Source: an uncultured Bacteroidales bacterium (GTDB lineage Bacteria > Bacteroidota > Bacteroidia > Bacteroidales > P3). Taken from it: a stretch of 64,000 nucleotides of DNA. The notes under the pieces were generated by a model that was not told where the DNA came from, ran no database searches, and saw only the letters and a program-made list of their open reading frames with translations. Position 1 is the stretch's first letter, and each line of letters begins with the position of its first letter. This document shows positions 18,313 to 28,919 of this stretch, one piece after another. Location of the stretch: contig CAJOHZ010000006.1 of the NCBI GenBank assembly GCA_905234695.1, forward strand, positions 26,629 to 90,628, written 5' to 3'. A program made the translations under genes and the position numbers.

Positions 18313-21300
18313 TCAGAAACTAAAGCGGATGGTAAGACCGCCTTTGGTGGTTGAGTTGGGATAAGAATTGGAGATATAGGGCGTGTTGATATTGGTTTGG
18401 AAGAAGAGCCGGAGGGTAAGGGTGGTCGTAAGCGCATATTCGCCCGAGATTTCGGCCATCCAGACCTCGCTACCCGAGGAAATCTGACTGATATTCTGGT
18501 TGATTTTGCGGATATTGGTCTTGTTGCTGTTATAGGTGATATTGAGTTGCAGGACAATGTCGCTTTTTAGGTGCTGCACGCTTTCGCCCACCTTGACATC
18601 AAACTCCACATCCTTGAACCGATAACCGCCGCCGAAGGTGATGCCGTCGCGGGTGGTCTCAGTAAGCTGATTGTTGGAGAAGCTGAGGGCAAGGGTGCGG
18701 TTTTTCTGGACAGAGAAGTTAACCTGGACACTGTTGGTCATGCTGACCGAGAGACGCACCAACGGGTTGAACTGCTCGCTTATCTGCACCGACTCCATGC
18801 TGACTGGCGGAACAAAATCGCCAGTGTTGTTGAGCACCGTCTCAAGGCCATAGTCATAGTCCGTAAGCCCTGAGATGGCGGCATCGGTATAGTAGTTACC
18901 CACACTGTATGTGGAGGAGTATTTATGCGATAGCGAGATGTTGTTGAACCACTTCTTGAGCGCCTTGACCTTGTTGAGACCATTGTAGTTGACGGACCAG
19001 TTGGGTAGCGGGAATCGCATGAAGGGCGAGAAGCCATAACCGGAAGCATCTTTGCCGAGGTAGGTGGCGAGGAAACTGGTGAGAAGCACCGTCTGCTGGT
19101 TGGCGCTGTAACCGAAGGGGTAGTAGAGTCCGTTCATCGTGTCGCGCACCAATTGGTCGCACCTCGGGTCTGGATTGGCCGAGGCGAGCCGTTGAGATAC
19201 CACAGAGCGGTTGTCCAGAAAAGCGGCATACAGGTCGTCGGAGGAGGCGAAAGCCGTAGCAAACGACCACACGGTGGTGGTGTAGGAGCCCGACATCATA
19301 TAGGATAGCGGGCCGTCGACACGGTCCCATTCGCTGAGGTACTTGTAGTAGTACTCCTCGCGCGAGGTGTAGTTCTGAGAACAGTTGAGTTCTATCTTCA
19401 TGTCTCGGATAGGCTCGACAGAGGCCTGGAGCGATAGCATGTTGTTGACCGTATTCTCATGGGCCGAGTTCATCAACGAATCGGTGGAAAGGAGGTCGTC
19501 CCGTCGCAACCGCTCCACCAGCCCGTCGGTGTAGCCGAGGATGAACGGCACACCGGGCATCCAATCGTTGCGGGCATCCATTCCCAGCAAGGTGGTGGTG
19601 CCCATATATCCCGGCAATATAGCCCCTCTGGAGCTGCTGTACTGCAAGTTGAACGATTTGAGGCCCGTGACGAAACGGATGCCGAATTTGCCCGCCTCGC
19701 TGAAGAACTCGGCGGTACGGGCACGGAATACCGAATCGGGGTTCTTGGCTCGCGCAATGGAATCCTGCCGCGCCTTGTCGCGCTCAGCCTTGGTCATACG
19801 TTTGGGGTCCTTGGGTGCAGGTTTGTTGTTCTGCGCATAGGCGCTCTTGATGAACTTGAATTTGTTGTAGAGCGTCTGCATGGTGCCCGTGACGCCTGCC
19901 TGCATCTGGGTGGAGCTGTTGAGGGTGCTACCCTGCGCCTGAAGGGCTTGGGTGGTACCCATGTAGTTGAAGGTGGTACGATAGGTGAGCGGCATACGGA
20001 GGAAGTCAAGGTAGGGCAGTTTATTCACCGGAACATCCCACGAGGCGTTGAGTCCCTGCTGGAAATTCTGCATAGTGCCACCCCCCGAGAAGGAGTGCCA
20101 TACGCTGTCGCGACTGCTGCGATCCACCCGTCCCACAGGTTCGTCGATACGGGCGTTGGCCTGGGCAGTGTACTGGAAATGGATGCTCCGCGCCAAGTCG
20201 TACTGCACGCCATACTCGCGCTTCCATGTGAATTGCTTGAAGAACGTGGGCTTCATGATTACGAGGGCGGTGCCTTTGTTACGAAGCATCGATTCTTCAT
20301 AGTCGCGATATATCTCTGTGCTGAAAGTGACGTTCTTGGGTTTGTAGTATAGATTGAAGTCCTTGATGAACTTCATGTTCTTATTGTTTATCAGTTTGGA
20401 AGTGGACTTGGAGAAGGGGGTGAAGAGTCCCGGGTCGCGAGGGGCATAGTTGTAGGTGAACCCACCGCGATGCTGGTCCTTGTTGTAGTAGGCGATTTCA
20501 TCGCTCGAAGAACGTTCGCGGCTGTAGGCATAGGAGAAGGTGAAGTTTTCAATGTCGTAGAAATGAGGGGTAAGGGCCGATTTGCCCACTCGGTCCTTAC
20601 GAACATTGGTGAGGGTGAGGTTTGTGGTACTCTTGCGTTCCTGAGTCATCATCCGCACACTGTCGCGCTCGGCCCTGGTCTGGTAGGTTTTCAAGTCCTC
20701 TTTCAGCTTCACATCCGGATCAAGCGGGTTGTATTCGGGGCTTCCGACTTGGCGGTTATAATCCAGATACAGCGGCACATGCATCCCCCAGTCCTCGGGC
20801 ATGAACTTGCCCAGTTCAAGATCGAGGGTGGACTGCATCTGCAGAGTGTTGACCAACTCGAGGCCCGTCAACTTGTCCTCTAGATTGCCGAAGCCGGCGG
20901 TGGTATAGGAGCCGTAGAGGGAGAGGTTACCCAAATCGGCCAGGTTAGTGCGTGCCAAGGCCATGGCTGCCCATCCGCCCATGTTATTGAAATCGGTGAG
21001 ACGCAACTCGTTAACCCACACCATACAGGACTTCGGAAGCATGTCATTGCCGTCGTCAAGAGACTCTTTCTTGGGGTTGCGCACACCAATCATGATTACC
21101 TTGACCTTGCCGAGGTTGGGCGTGCCGAGGATAGTGTATTTGCGGCCTTCGATATACTCACTATAGAGGAGCGAGTTGCTGTAGTCGAGGTTGCCGCCAC
21201 GGATAAGCTTATTGCGGTTGGTCTTGATATCAACGAGCTTGGTGAGGTCTATCTCTACATTGTTGTCCACAGGCCAAATGGCGTAGGCATCGTCCTTGCC

Positions 21301-24300
21301 CGTACCCCATGGGGTGAACTTGAGAGGAACCTCGTATTCGTAGTAGTTGTTGGTGTAATCGCTACCAAGGCGCACGAAGAGGACAAGGTCGCCGTCGTCG
21401 ATGGGGTCCGACTCAAACTTCTTCTCGGCATGGACAAACATCTTCATCTTGCCGTAGTAGCGGAGGTCATACTGTGTGCTGCGATAGACCGCGCGGGCAT
21501 CGCCCGATGCGAGGTCTGTAATGTCAAGCGACAAGGCCTGCTCATTGAGACGTGTATAGGACGAGGAGGTGCTGTACCACTCTTCACGCTCAATATCGGG
21601 AGGGAGGGCGTAAGGCACCGGGTAGCGGCTGCCGTTCTCTTCGATATTGACCGTGCTGATACTGAACGAGGTGTTGGATCCTGTGCCAGTGGAATAGTCG
21701 CCCGGCTGAAGCAGGTTCTCCGTGTATTTGCGCCATGTGGAATATACCAACTCCAGCGTGGCGAAACGCAGGATAATGGGTTCCTCGAAGTCGTTGAGGA
21801 ACATACGCATGAAACGGATGGACTGGAAGCCGTTGAGGCGGCCGATGGTCTGGTCGGGCTCGCGAATGGGGATGCGGAACTGATACCACTTGCAGGAGGT
21901 AGTCTGGCCGTTAGCCAGCTGGACGTTATCGGCCTCCTGAATGTCCACGATGTGGTTCTCACCAATCACCATCTTGGAGGGGTCGAGCTCGATGACATAC
22001 TGATAGTAGTTCTCCGCCTCGCTCAGCGTATTGTCTTTGTTGATGTCCTCGACATTGGGATAGGTCGATGCCGCCGTAGTATAGGACTCGGTATTATCGG
22101 CATCGACACGCGAGTTGCCCTCGGGGTTGTTGTAGAACTTGTAACGGTCGGTGACCTTTACATCTGCCGCATCATAGTCACTGCCCCGATAGTAGTGGAA
22201 ATCATCGCCCGAAGGGTCTTGGTAGGCCTGCAGATAAGCCTGCGAGGAGGTGCCGTGGACGAGGGCAATGCTGTTAATATAGTCGGAGAAGAAGCTCCGC
22301 TCATCTTCCATTCCGAACGTGCTGCTAAGGCCGTCGTAACCCACATCTTGGTATTTGCGGGCGGCCTCATCGTTGTCGAAGGCATTGACAATCGGCTGGG
22401 TAGTGGGCACACGACCCCAGATGGTGGTATCCACATTGACAATCTCGGTGCTGGTGGGGAGTCCGTTCTCAAAGCTCTTGCGTCCATCGCGCAGAATATC
22501 CTCACTGATGTCGCCAAGGTTGATGTAAAGTTTGCCGCCCTTGTGGTTGGGACTCTCAATGAAGGGGTCCATCAGCCAGAACTCAATGGTCTCGATGTTC
22601 TGTGTCTCAAAGTCTGTGTAGCTGAGTTCCCGCATGATACCGCCCCAGCGGCTCTTCGGCTGGGCCAGCTTGCCATCGGCGTTGAGTCCGGCGCTGAACG
22701 ACGTGGGGGCCACGTCATAATTGTAGGGGCCTCGTTCTTCGGGATAGAAGGCCAGGTTGAGTTCATAGATATTGGTCAACTCGCCCTGTGCCAAATCCTT
22801 GTTGGGGAAGACTTCCTGCTCGGCAATACGGCGGGCGTATGGACGAGAACGGTCGTCGGCAGTGATGTTAGATGGGCACTCGCTGCTGTAGAAGATATTA
22901 TCGATGCGGTACCATGCCAGTTTTGCACGGTTGAAACCATAGGCCAAATCGGTACCAGGGCGGGTCTCGGGGAACATTGGCATGGCCAACTGGTAGTCCT
23001 GCGGGGTACTGGCCAGATGCCAGTAGGTGACGCCTTTAAGGTCAATGCCACTCTCGGCACCTTCGAAGTCGTCAATATAGGAAACACTGCCCTCCTTGCT
23101 ACCCGTGTTGGAGAGGCCCGGAATGAAATGGGCGAACTCGGCGGTGAGGCTGAGGTTTGACGGGGCTTTGGTATCAATACCTGGCAGGAGATCGACGAAC
23201 TTGGTGATAAACGGTGCCTCATGGCGGTAGTTGAGGTCAAGGCCCCAGATGCTGTTGCTGGTGGGCTCCTCGCCGAAGTTGTTCTTCTGCGTCAGAGGTT
23301 TCTCGGTGAGATTCATAAAGGTGGCACCGATATTGAAGTCGGGCTGTATCTCATAATTCAAGTGGGCACCCAGCATGTCTTTCGAGGTCATACTGAAGGC
23401 ATTGTTTTCGCTACTCACGCTGATGGGGGTGCCGCTGGAGAGAATACTCTCGTTAATGATGCGCACGGTACCCATCGTATAATCCACCGTATAGTCCACA
23501 TTCTCAATCAACGGGACTCCACCGGCAGTCACCGTCACCGAACCCTGTGAGACGCTGTAACCCAAAGAAATCTCGCCACTGACGGCGCTGGTGAAATAGC
23601 CTTCCAGATAGAACTTGTTTTTGTCGGCATACTGCTGCGCCAACGTGCGCGTCATGGTGTAAAGGGAGTCGAAACAATACTGGTTGGCAAATTCGTCGTT
23701 GCCGATAATCGTGCGGAGGTCCTTGCCGAAAGGCTCCACGTAGGGAAAGAAGATGCGTCCCGTGGAAGCCTGGATGATACCTCCTTTGAAGGCGGCACTG
23801 TCAAACCAATCGAAGACACCGTCGGCATAATAGTAGTTCTGTGTGGCATCCATGCGGTCGAGTCCGAAAAGTTCTATCAACGGGATGCCCTCTTTGGGAC
23901 CCTCGGTAAAATAGCCGATGCCCACCCCACCCTCGCGACTCTCGTAAAGGACATTCAAACGGAAATTCTCACGGCCTATCTGAGTGCTCTTGAGGAAGTA
24001 GACGTTCTTCATCATGAGTTTCCACAGCGGGCTACGGGTATCTACTCCGGTGCCTTTAATAAGTTTGACGACAAGCGTGTTGGGGTCGTTGACACCATCG
24101 GTGGTGAGTTCGCCTACCTGATAGACGGTAGTGTCGCCGATGACCTGATACTGGAAGGCCACCGCCAACACCTGATCGGCGCTAAGGGGTTGGCTGAGGG
24201 TTATGAAACCCATCTGCTCGTTGTAGGTGTACTCGTTGCTGTTGAGCAGGCGGGCACTCTCCACCTTTTCGTAGTCGCTACCCGCGACAAATCCCAGTCC

Positions 24301-25452
24301 CTGCATATAGGAGGTAATGCTGTTGATGCTGCGGATAGCGGAGGTGTTGATTACCTCGAAAAGGTTGTTGCTCCCGTTCTTGGGTTTCTCGGAGCGACCG
24401 CCTACCAGACGACTGCTGGAGGGATTGTTTTCTCCGATATCGGTGAAAGCAATAATATTGCGGTTGTTGGTGACAGCGGCGCCCACATTGGTGCGCCACA
24501 CCTCCATACGGATAATTTTGATGCTTGTATTGGGCGTGGGCAGAGTGGCCATCGCCTTGTTGTAGTTGTCGTAGAAGTACTGGGCAATAAAATAGTGGCG
24601 GTTCTCTTCATATTCGTCGGCCCGTATCTCGAATTCCTGCGTCGTGGCACCGCCCTGCACCCGCAAATTTTCGGTGCTGGTCTCTTTCTTGGAAAGGAGT
24701 GCGTCGACCGTCAACTTGCCGAACTTGAGTTTGGTATGGAGGCCCCATAGCTCCTGGCTGCCATGGATGAGCGTGGTGTTGAGAGGGAAGGTGATGTCGG
24801 CCGCCTCGAACAACTGGATGATGTCATCCTCCTTGCCCTCATATTTGAGCTTGATTTTGTTCTCGAAGTCAAACGTGGCCTGGGTGTTCCAGTTGATGTC
24901 GAAATTGAACAGGTCTCCAATCTTCGCATTAAGGCTCACCTGGATGTTCTCGTCGAAATCGAAGGTGGTCACGCTGCGTTTGTTGGCATCCAGAGCAGGG
25001 TCGTTTCGGTAGTTGTTGACAATCTGGAATGTCAGGTCGGCACTGCCCGTGGGGTTCATGGAGATTTCGGGGATGGTCAGAAGCGACTCCACTTTCTTGC
25101 TGATTTCGCTAAATCCGGGAATCTTGTCTAACAGCCCCCCGCCGGAGGAGCTGGTTTCAGCGGAGCCTGACTTCTCCTGCCAGTATTTCTTCATGAGCTG
25201 GTCCATCTGCCAGTTCTGGTACTCCTCGAACGACATGTACTCACGGCCTATCACCATGTCGCCTACCTTGGTGACCTTGGTATAGGTGCCACTGGCAGCA
25301 TCATACTCGACCGAGGTAGTAACGTTGTCGGGCTGCTGTGCCTGCACGACACCCATCGTGGCACATAGGAAGAACAGCAACAGACATAGTCCCCTCCCCC
25401 ACCGACAAAGGTGACGGATTCCGAAGAGTGCGCTATGTACACCGAAACTCAC
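18313..25452 (-). CDS. sprA: Cell surface protein SprA (type IX secretion translocon)
   Basis: Very large (2379 aa) beta-barrel-like protein with SprA-type sequence; downstream of ruvA, as is common in Bacteroidetes. Confidence 0.95.
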   Translation of the reverse strand: MSFGVHSALFGIRHLCRWGRGLCLLLFFLCATMGVVQAQQPDNVTTSVEYDAASGTYTKVTKVGDMVIGREYMSFEEYQNWQMDQLMKKYWQEKSGSAETSSSGGGLLDKIPGFSEISKKVESLLTIPEISMNPTGSADLTFQIVNNYRNDPALDANKRSVTTFDFDENIQVSLNAKIGDLFNFDINWNTQATFDFENKIKLKYEGKEDDIIQLFEAADITFPLNTTLIHGSQELWGLHTKLKFGKLTVDALLSKKETSTENLRVQGGATTQEFEIRADEYEENRHYFIAQYFYDNYNKAMATLPTPNTSIKIIRMEVWRTNVGAAVTNNRNIIAFTDIGENNPSSSRLVGGRSEKPKNGSNNLFEVINTSAIRSINSITSYMQGLGFVAGSDYEKVESARLLNSNEYTYNEQMGFITLSQPLSADQVLAVAFQYQVIGDTTVYQVGELTTDGVNDPNTLVVKLIKGTGVDTRSPLWKLMMKNVYFLKSTQIGRENFRLNVLYESREGGVGIGYFTEGPKEGIPLIELFGLDRMDATQNYYYADGVFDWFDSAAFKGGIIQASTGRIFFPYVEPFGKDLRTIIGNDEFANQYCFDSLYTMTRTLAQQYADKNKFYLEGYFTSAVSGEISLGYSVSQGSVTVTAGGVPLIENVDYTVDYTMGTVRIINESILSSGTPISVSSENNAFSMTSKDMLGAHLNYEIQPDFNIGATFMNLTEKPLTQKNNFGEEPTSNSIWGLDLNYRHEAPFITKFVDLLPGIDTKAPSNLSLTAEFAHFIPGLSNTGSKEGSVSYIDDFEGAESGIDLKGVTYWHLASTPQDYQLAMPMFPETRPGTDLAYGFNRAKLAWYRIDNIFYSSECPSNITADDRSRPYARRIAEQEVFPNKDLAQGELTNIYELNLAFYPEERGPYNYDVAPTSFSAGLNADGKLAQPKSRWGGIMRELSYTDFETQNIETIEFWLMDPFIESPNHKGGKLYINLGDISEDILRDGRKSFENGLPTSTEIVNVDTTIWGRVPTTQPIVNAFDNDEAARKYQDVGYDGLSSTFGMEDERSFFSDYINSIALVHGTSSQAYLQAYQDPSGDDFHYYRGSDYDAADVKVTDRYKFYNNPEGNSRVDADNTESYTTAASTYPNVEDINKDNTLSEAENYYQYVIELDPSKMVIGENHIVDIQEADNVQLANGQTTSCKWYQFRIPIREPDQTIGRLNGFQSIRFMRMFLNDFEEPIILRFATLELVYSTWRKYTENLLQPGDYSTGTGSNTSFSISTVNIEENGSRYPVPYALPPDIEREEWYSTSSSYTRLNEQALSLDITDLASGDARAVYRSTQYDLRYYGKMKMFVHAEKKFESDPIDDGDLVLFVRLGSDYTNNYYEYEVPLKFTPWGTGKDDAYAIWPVDNNVEIDLTKLVDIKTNRNKLIRGGNLDYSNSLLYSEYIEGRKYTILGTPNLGKVKVIMIGVRNPKKESLDDGNDMLPKSCMVWVNELRLTDFNNMGGWAAMALARTNLADLGNLSLYGSYTTAGFGNLEDKLTGLELVNTLQMQSTLDLELGKFMPEDWGMHVPLYLDYNRQVGSPEYNPLDPDVKLKEDLKTYQTRAERDSVRMMTQERKSTTNLTLTNVRKDRVGKSALTPHFYDIENFTFSYAYSRERSSSDEIAYYNKDQHRGGFTYNYAPRDPGLFTPFSKSTSKLINNKNMKFIKDFNLYYKPKNVTFSTEIYRDYEESMLRNKGTALVIMKPTFFKQFTWKREYGVQYDLARSIHFQYTAQANARIDEPVGRVDRSSRDSVWHSFSGGGTMQNFQQGLNASWDVPVNKLPYLDFLRMPLTYRTTFNYMGTTQALQAQGSTLNSSTQMQAGVTGTMQTLYNKFKFIKSAYAQNNKPAPKDPKRMTKAERDKARQDSIARAKNPDSVFRARTAEFFSEAGKFGIRFVTGLKSFNLQYSSSRGAILPGYMGTTTLLGMDARNDWMPGVPFILGYTDGLVERLRRDDLLSTDSLMNSAHENTVNNMLSLQASVEPIRDMKIELNCSQNYTSREEYYYKYLSEWDRVDGPLSYMMSGSYTTTVWSFATAFASSDDLYAAFLDNRSVVSQRLASANPDPRCDQLVRDTMNGLYYPFGYSANQQTVLLTSFLATYLGKDASGYGFSPFMRFPLPNWSVNYNGLNKVKALKKWFNNISLSHKYSSTYSVGNYYTDAAISGLTDYDYGLETVLNNTGDFVPPVSMESVQISEQFNPLVRLSVSMTNSVQVNFSVQKNRTLALSFSNNQLTETTRDGITFGGGYRFKDVEFDVKVGESVQHLKSDIVLQLNITYNSNKTNIRKINQNISQISSGSEVWMAEISGEYALTTTLTLRLFFQTNINTPYISNSYPNSTTKGGLTIRFSF

Positions 25453-25492
25453 TTGGGCAGACGCTCTTTATGGAATTCTCTTGTTTACCCCC

Positions 25493-26071
25493 TCAGAGGC
25501 GTTTCAGGGCCTCTTTGATAAGTGCTTCGACCGAGAGGGTGGCATCCAACGGCTGCAGCACCTTGTCGGCTGCCGCCTTGGGGAAACCGAGCATCACCAA
25601 GGCGCCCAAGGCTTCTTCCTTGTTCTTGCTGACCGCCAGCGGCTGGCCACCGGACACAGCCAGTTGACCGCAGAGACCGACCTTGTCTTGCAGTTCCATG
25701 ACGATGCGCTGGGCAGTCTTGGCGCCCACCCCTTTCACCCGCTGCACCAACTTGGCATCCTGGCGGGCAATGGCATCCTGCACCTCCTCGACCGTAAGCG
25801 ACGAGAGCATCATGCGGGCCGTGGCGGCCCCGACGCCGTTGACACTGACCAACAGCCGGAACATCTCACGTTCGGCGGGACTGAAAAAACCATAGAGCTG
25901 GTGGGCATCCTCGCGGATGATTTCATGCACCCAAAGACGAACATCCTGCTGGTGTTGGATGGCACTGTATGTGGTAAGGGTTATCTCCATCAAATAGCCC
26001 ACACCACCGCAGTCGACAACTGCTGTGGCCGGGGTGACGGAAGCGAGTTTTCCTGAAATATATTCAAACAT
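25493..26071 (-). CDS. ruvA: Holliday junction branch migration protein RuvA
   Basis: MFEYISGKLASVTPATAVVDCGGVGYLMEITLTTY; VNGVGAATARMMLS; VKGVGAKTAQRIVMELQDK. Confidence 0.97.
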   Translation of the reverse strand: MFEYISGKLASVTPATAVVDCGGVGYLMEITLTTYSAIQHQQDVRLWVHEIIREDAHQLYGFFSPAEREMFRLLVSVNGVGAATARMMLSSLTVEEVQDAIARQDAKLVQRVKGVGAKTAQRIVMELQDKVGLCGQLAVSGGQPLAVSKNKEEALGALVMLGFPKAAADKVLQPLDATLSVEALIKEALKRL

Positions 26072-26104
26072 GGATTATTGCTTTTCTTGTTAATACTGAA
26101 TGAG

Positions 26105-27472
26105 TTATTGGTCATCGTACCGATAGCCGATACCCAAGGCGGGAGAATTGGGCTGGAGGTGATAGTCACCTTTGTCGGGGTCGACAAAGAGCGGGTCGGC
26201 ATCCCATTTACCACCCCGAATCAAGCAGTGGGTGATGGCGGTGTCAACTGTGGCACGGTCGTCAAAGTCAATATACAGCTCACCTTCCGCACGACTGCCA
26301 TAGATAATGCAGTCTGTGAGATGGGCCTGCAAGGGCCAGATATAATGGACACCGTTGTAGTCGCGATAGTTTGTCACGAAGACACTCGGCTCGGTGCGGG
26401 CGGAATACCGCCAGTAGTCGGCAAAGGTAGAAGCCGAAAAACTGTATATGCCGCCATACTGCATGGCCACAGTGGCGGTGCCGCAATTGGTAACCAACAA
26501 GTTCTGGCCGACAATGTGGGCGGTCTGTCCCATAATACCTGCCAGCGTATGGTTGCGTATCTGCGTGTTGCCAATGGTCAGGGTGGGGTTCATATTGGCA
26601 CAGCTGTCCGCCAAGAGACCCACATAGCCATTCTCGATAACTGCATGGTCGATATAGTTATCGCGGCTGCCGGCGGAAAGCCATACGTAGCCCCACTGCC
26701 CAGGAAGGTCGTTATACCACCCGTCGTGGCGCACCGAGGTGAAAAGGACGGGCTGCTCTGCACTGCCCCGCACATCAAGCGTGGCACTGTCATACACCCA
26801 AAGGACCGCATTGTTGTAGAAATACAGTTCATCGCCGGGCTTCAGATACAACGTGTTGCGCGAGTCCACCACGGCATAGCCTATCACCACATGGGGCAGG
26901 TCGTGTTGCCAGTTGTCGCAGTCAATCACGCTGTAGGTGTAGAGATTGCCAAACTGGTCGCGGGGGTAGGTGCCGTCGGCGAAATGCAGGGTATCTGTAG
27001 GCACATGGTATACGGCATTGCGGCCGTAGGCCGTAAGGGGCACCCGAAAGATGTTGGACGACGTGATGTGGAACTCCACCGCATCCTCTATCAGGAAAGG
27101 CTCGGTATGGTCGTCGGGGCGAATATTGGCACGGACAAAGACAAAGATGCTGTCGCCTGCGGCGATGTCGATATTGCGGGCTACTATGTGGGTGTCGCCA
27201 TCCACATTGAGACGGAACCGTGAGTCTTCTCCATTGCGAAGGGTCACCGACTTAATGCGGATGCCCTCGTCGCTGCGATTGTAGACCTTGAACTGGCGCG
27301 TGGTGGTCCCCATCTGGGTGAATACGGTATCAAACGACAGGGTATCGCAAGAGAAATCCAGCTGTGAACTATCACTGGACATATAGAAGTCCTCCTTGCC
27401 GCAAGAGCAGAAGAGCACCGTTAGCATTGCGCAAATCACAATTTTCCCTATCCTATCTATCCTCTCTGTCAT
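26105..27472 (-). CDS. Putative lipoprotein, possible right-handed beta-helix
   Basis: Lipobox VLFCSCGKE; beta-helix-like region (IDHAVIENGYVGLLADSCANMNPTLTIGNTQIRNHTLAGIMG). Confidence 0.7.
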   Translation of the reverse strand: MTERIDRIGKIVICAMLTVLFCSCGKEDFYMSSDSSQLDFSCDTLSFDTVFTQMGTTTRQFKVYNRSDEGIRIKSVTLRNGEDSRFRLNVDGDTHIVARNIDIAAGDSIFVFVRANIRPDDHTEPFLIEDAVEFHITSSNIFRVPLTAYGRNAVYHVPTDTLHFADGTYPRDQFGNLYTYSVIDCDNWQHDLPHVVIGYAVVDSRNTLYLKPGDELYFYNNAVLWVYDSATLDVRGSAEQPVLFTSVRHDGWYNDLPGQWGYVWLSAGSRDNYIDHAVIENGYVGLLADSCANMNPTLTIGNTQIRNHTLAGIMGQTAHIVGQNLLVTNCGTATVAMQYGGIYSFSASTFADYWRYSARTEPSVFVTNYRDYNGVHYIWPLQAHLTDCIIYGSRAEGELYIDFDDRATVDTAITHCLIRGGKWDADPLFVDPDKGDYHLQPNSPALGIGYRYDDQ

Positions 27473-27491
27473 ATCTGTCTAATCTAACCTT
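27447..27491. repeat. Degenerate 9-bp tandem array (TCTRTCNNN-like), 5 units
   Basis: CCTATCCTA TCTATCCTC TCTGTCATA TCTGTCTAA TCTAACCTT spanning the start of the lipoprotein gene. Confidence 0.6.
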
Positions 27492-27514
27492 TTTATAACG
27501 CCAAAACCCTTTTA

Positions 27515-28834
27515 TTATTTCGTGTAGAGGTCAAAAATTTCGTTCATCCGCTTCATGCAGACGGGACAGAAGGGGGCATAGTCGCGCATCATGCAGCGCA
27601 TAGTGGGGCGGTAGATGCCCTGGGGACGATAGCCGGCACCTTCATAGATTCCGATGGGACCGCATTCTGTGCGGGGTATTGTGGCATCTTCCGGGGTGGG
27701 AATAATCGCCGTCCCGGATACCGGGTCGGGCAACAGGTCGGCCCATTTGAGGTCGAAATGCACGAGCGAGGTAATGTTGGGCTCGGGTGGCTCGTGATGT
27801 ATCGAATGGCAGTCACCGTAACTGAGGCTGGGGTCGACATACTCATCGGCCAAGCCGCCGATGGAGTGCCCTAGTTCGTGAGGTAGCACCATGGGTGCCA
27901 TTGCGTTGAGCGTGCTCAAAGCGTAGAAGTTGTAGATGCCACCACCACCATACTTGTCGGTGTTGGCCATGATGATGATATGGTCGCAAGGGGTATAGCC
28001 GATGTGGTTGTGCAACCAGAATAGGTGTTCGGTCATGAGGTAACGGTCGGCGCCGAAGGTGTTGAACGAGGCACCCACAAGGCTTTTGACATAGATGCCC
28101 TTGTTGGGGTCGGTGATGCCCGATTCCTGACCCGTGAGGGGGATGCCCCAGACGTTGAAGCCCTTGCGGCGGGAGCGGAAGGGTTCCTGCGCCAGAAGGT
28201 AGTCGCAGAAGGTCTTGAGGTCGCGGCGCATCTTGAGGGTATCGCCAGGGCCGTAGCCCTCGGGGACGATGACGACGTCGATGTGATTGTGCGGGTCGCC
28301 GTTGTAGCAGAGGCGTTGCGGGACTACCCAATTGTAAATCACGGAGCTAAGACGGAATTGCTCCCATACCCTATGGGGGTTGACGGAGAATGTATCTTGT
28401 GGGTGGAAGCGGTTGTCGTCGCCCCGACGTTCAAAGAGCAGGTAGGCCGGCTTTTTCGGACAGGGGATGCGCACCACCTCTTCGAATTTGCGGCTGAGGG
28501 TATCGCCCTGCGGGGTGTCGCGGTATTCGTGGAAGAGCGAATTGTAGCAACGGCTGTAAAGTGGCATGCCGGTAGCGGAGTCGAGGAGCGTGACACGATA
28601 GGCGCCATTGTCGAAAGGGTCCATCAACTGGGTGGTGGAGCCTGCCCAACCAGCGGGTATCAATTTGTAGTCAAGTACAAGCAGTGTGTCGGCGGCACGG
28701 GTGCCTGTGCGGAGACAGTCGACGCGCAGGGTGGCATCGCTGAAATATTTCTTGAATTTGACGTTCTGTGCTATAACACGTTCCCCAGGGAGCAGGACAA
28801 TCACCAATCCAATAAGGGCAAATATCTTTCTCAT
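27515..28834 (-). CDS. M64 family (IgA peptidase-like) metallopeptidase
   Basis: VVIVPEGYGPGD...VLPHELGHSIGGLADEY with HExGHxxxxLxDE-type site; start moved to MRKIFALIGLVIVLL (CAT 28832-28834). Confidence 0.85.
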   Translation of the reverse strand: MRKIFALIGLVIVLLPGERVIAQNVKFKKYFSDATLRVDCLRTGTRAADTLLVLDYKLIPAGWAGSTTQLMDPFDNGAYRVTLLDSATGMPLYSRCYNSLFHEYRDTPQGDTLSRKFEEVVRIPCPKKPAYLLFERRGDDNRFHPQDTFSVNPHRVWEQFRLSSVIYNWVVPQRLCYNGDPHNHIDVVIVPEGYGPGDTLKMRRDLKTFCDYLLAQEPFRSRRKGFNVWGIPLTGQESGITDPNKGIYVKSLVGASFNTFGADRYLMTEHLFWLHNHIGYTPCDHIIIMANTDKYGGGGIYNFYALSTLNAMAPMVLPHELGHSIGGLADEYVDPSLSYGDCHSIHHEPPEPNITSLVHFDLKWADLLPDPVSGTAIIPTPEDATIPRTECGPIGIYEGAGYRPQGIYRPTMRCMMRDYAPFCPVCMKRMNEIFDLYTK

Positions 28835-28902
28835 ATTTAATAAAAACGAGGCTTCACCGAAAATAGTATTAAATAAATTCACGATATATATAAAAAAGTT
28901 TG

Positions 28903-28910
28903 TAATTTTG
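28903..28910 (+). promoter_or_regulatory. -7 promoter box TAATTTTG
   Basis: TAATTTTGCA, 9 nt before the ATG at 28920. Confidence 0.65.
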
Positions 28911-28919
28911 CACGCTCAA

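Noticed and set aside
28686-28919. N-terminal extension of the Sua5-family ORF
   Set aside because: Overlaps the divergent M64 gene and the promoter; the family-like sequence begins at 28920.
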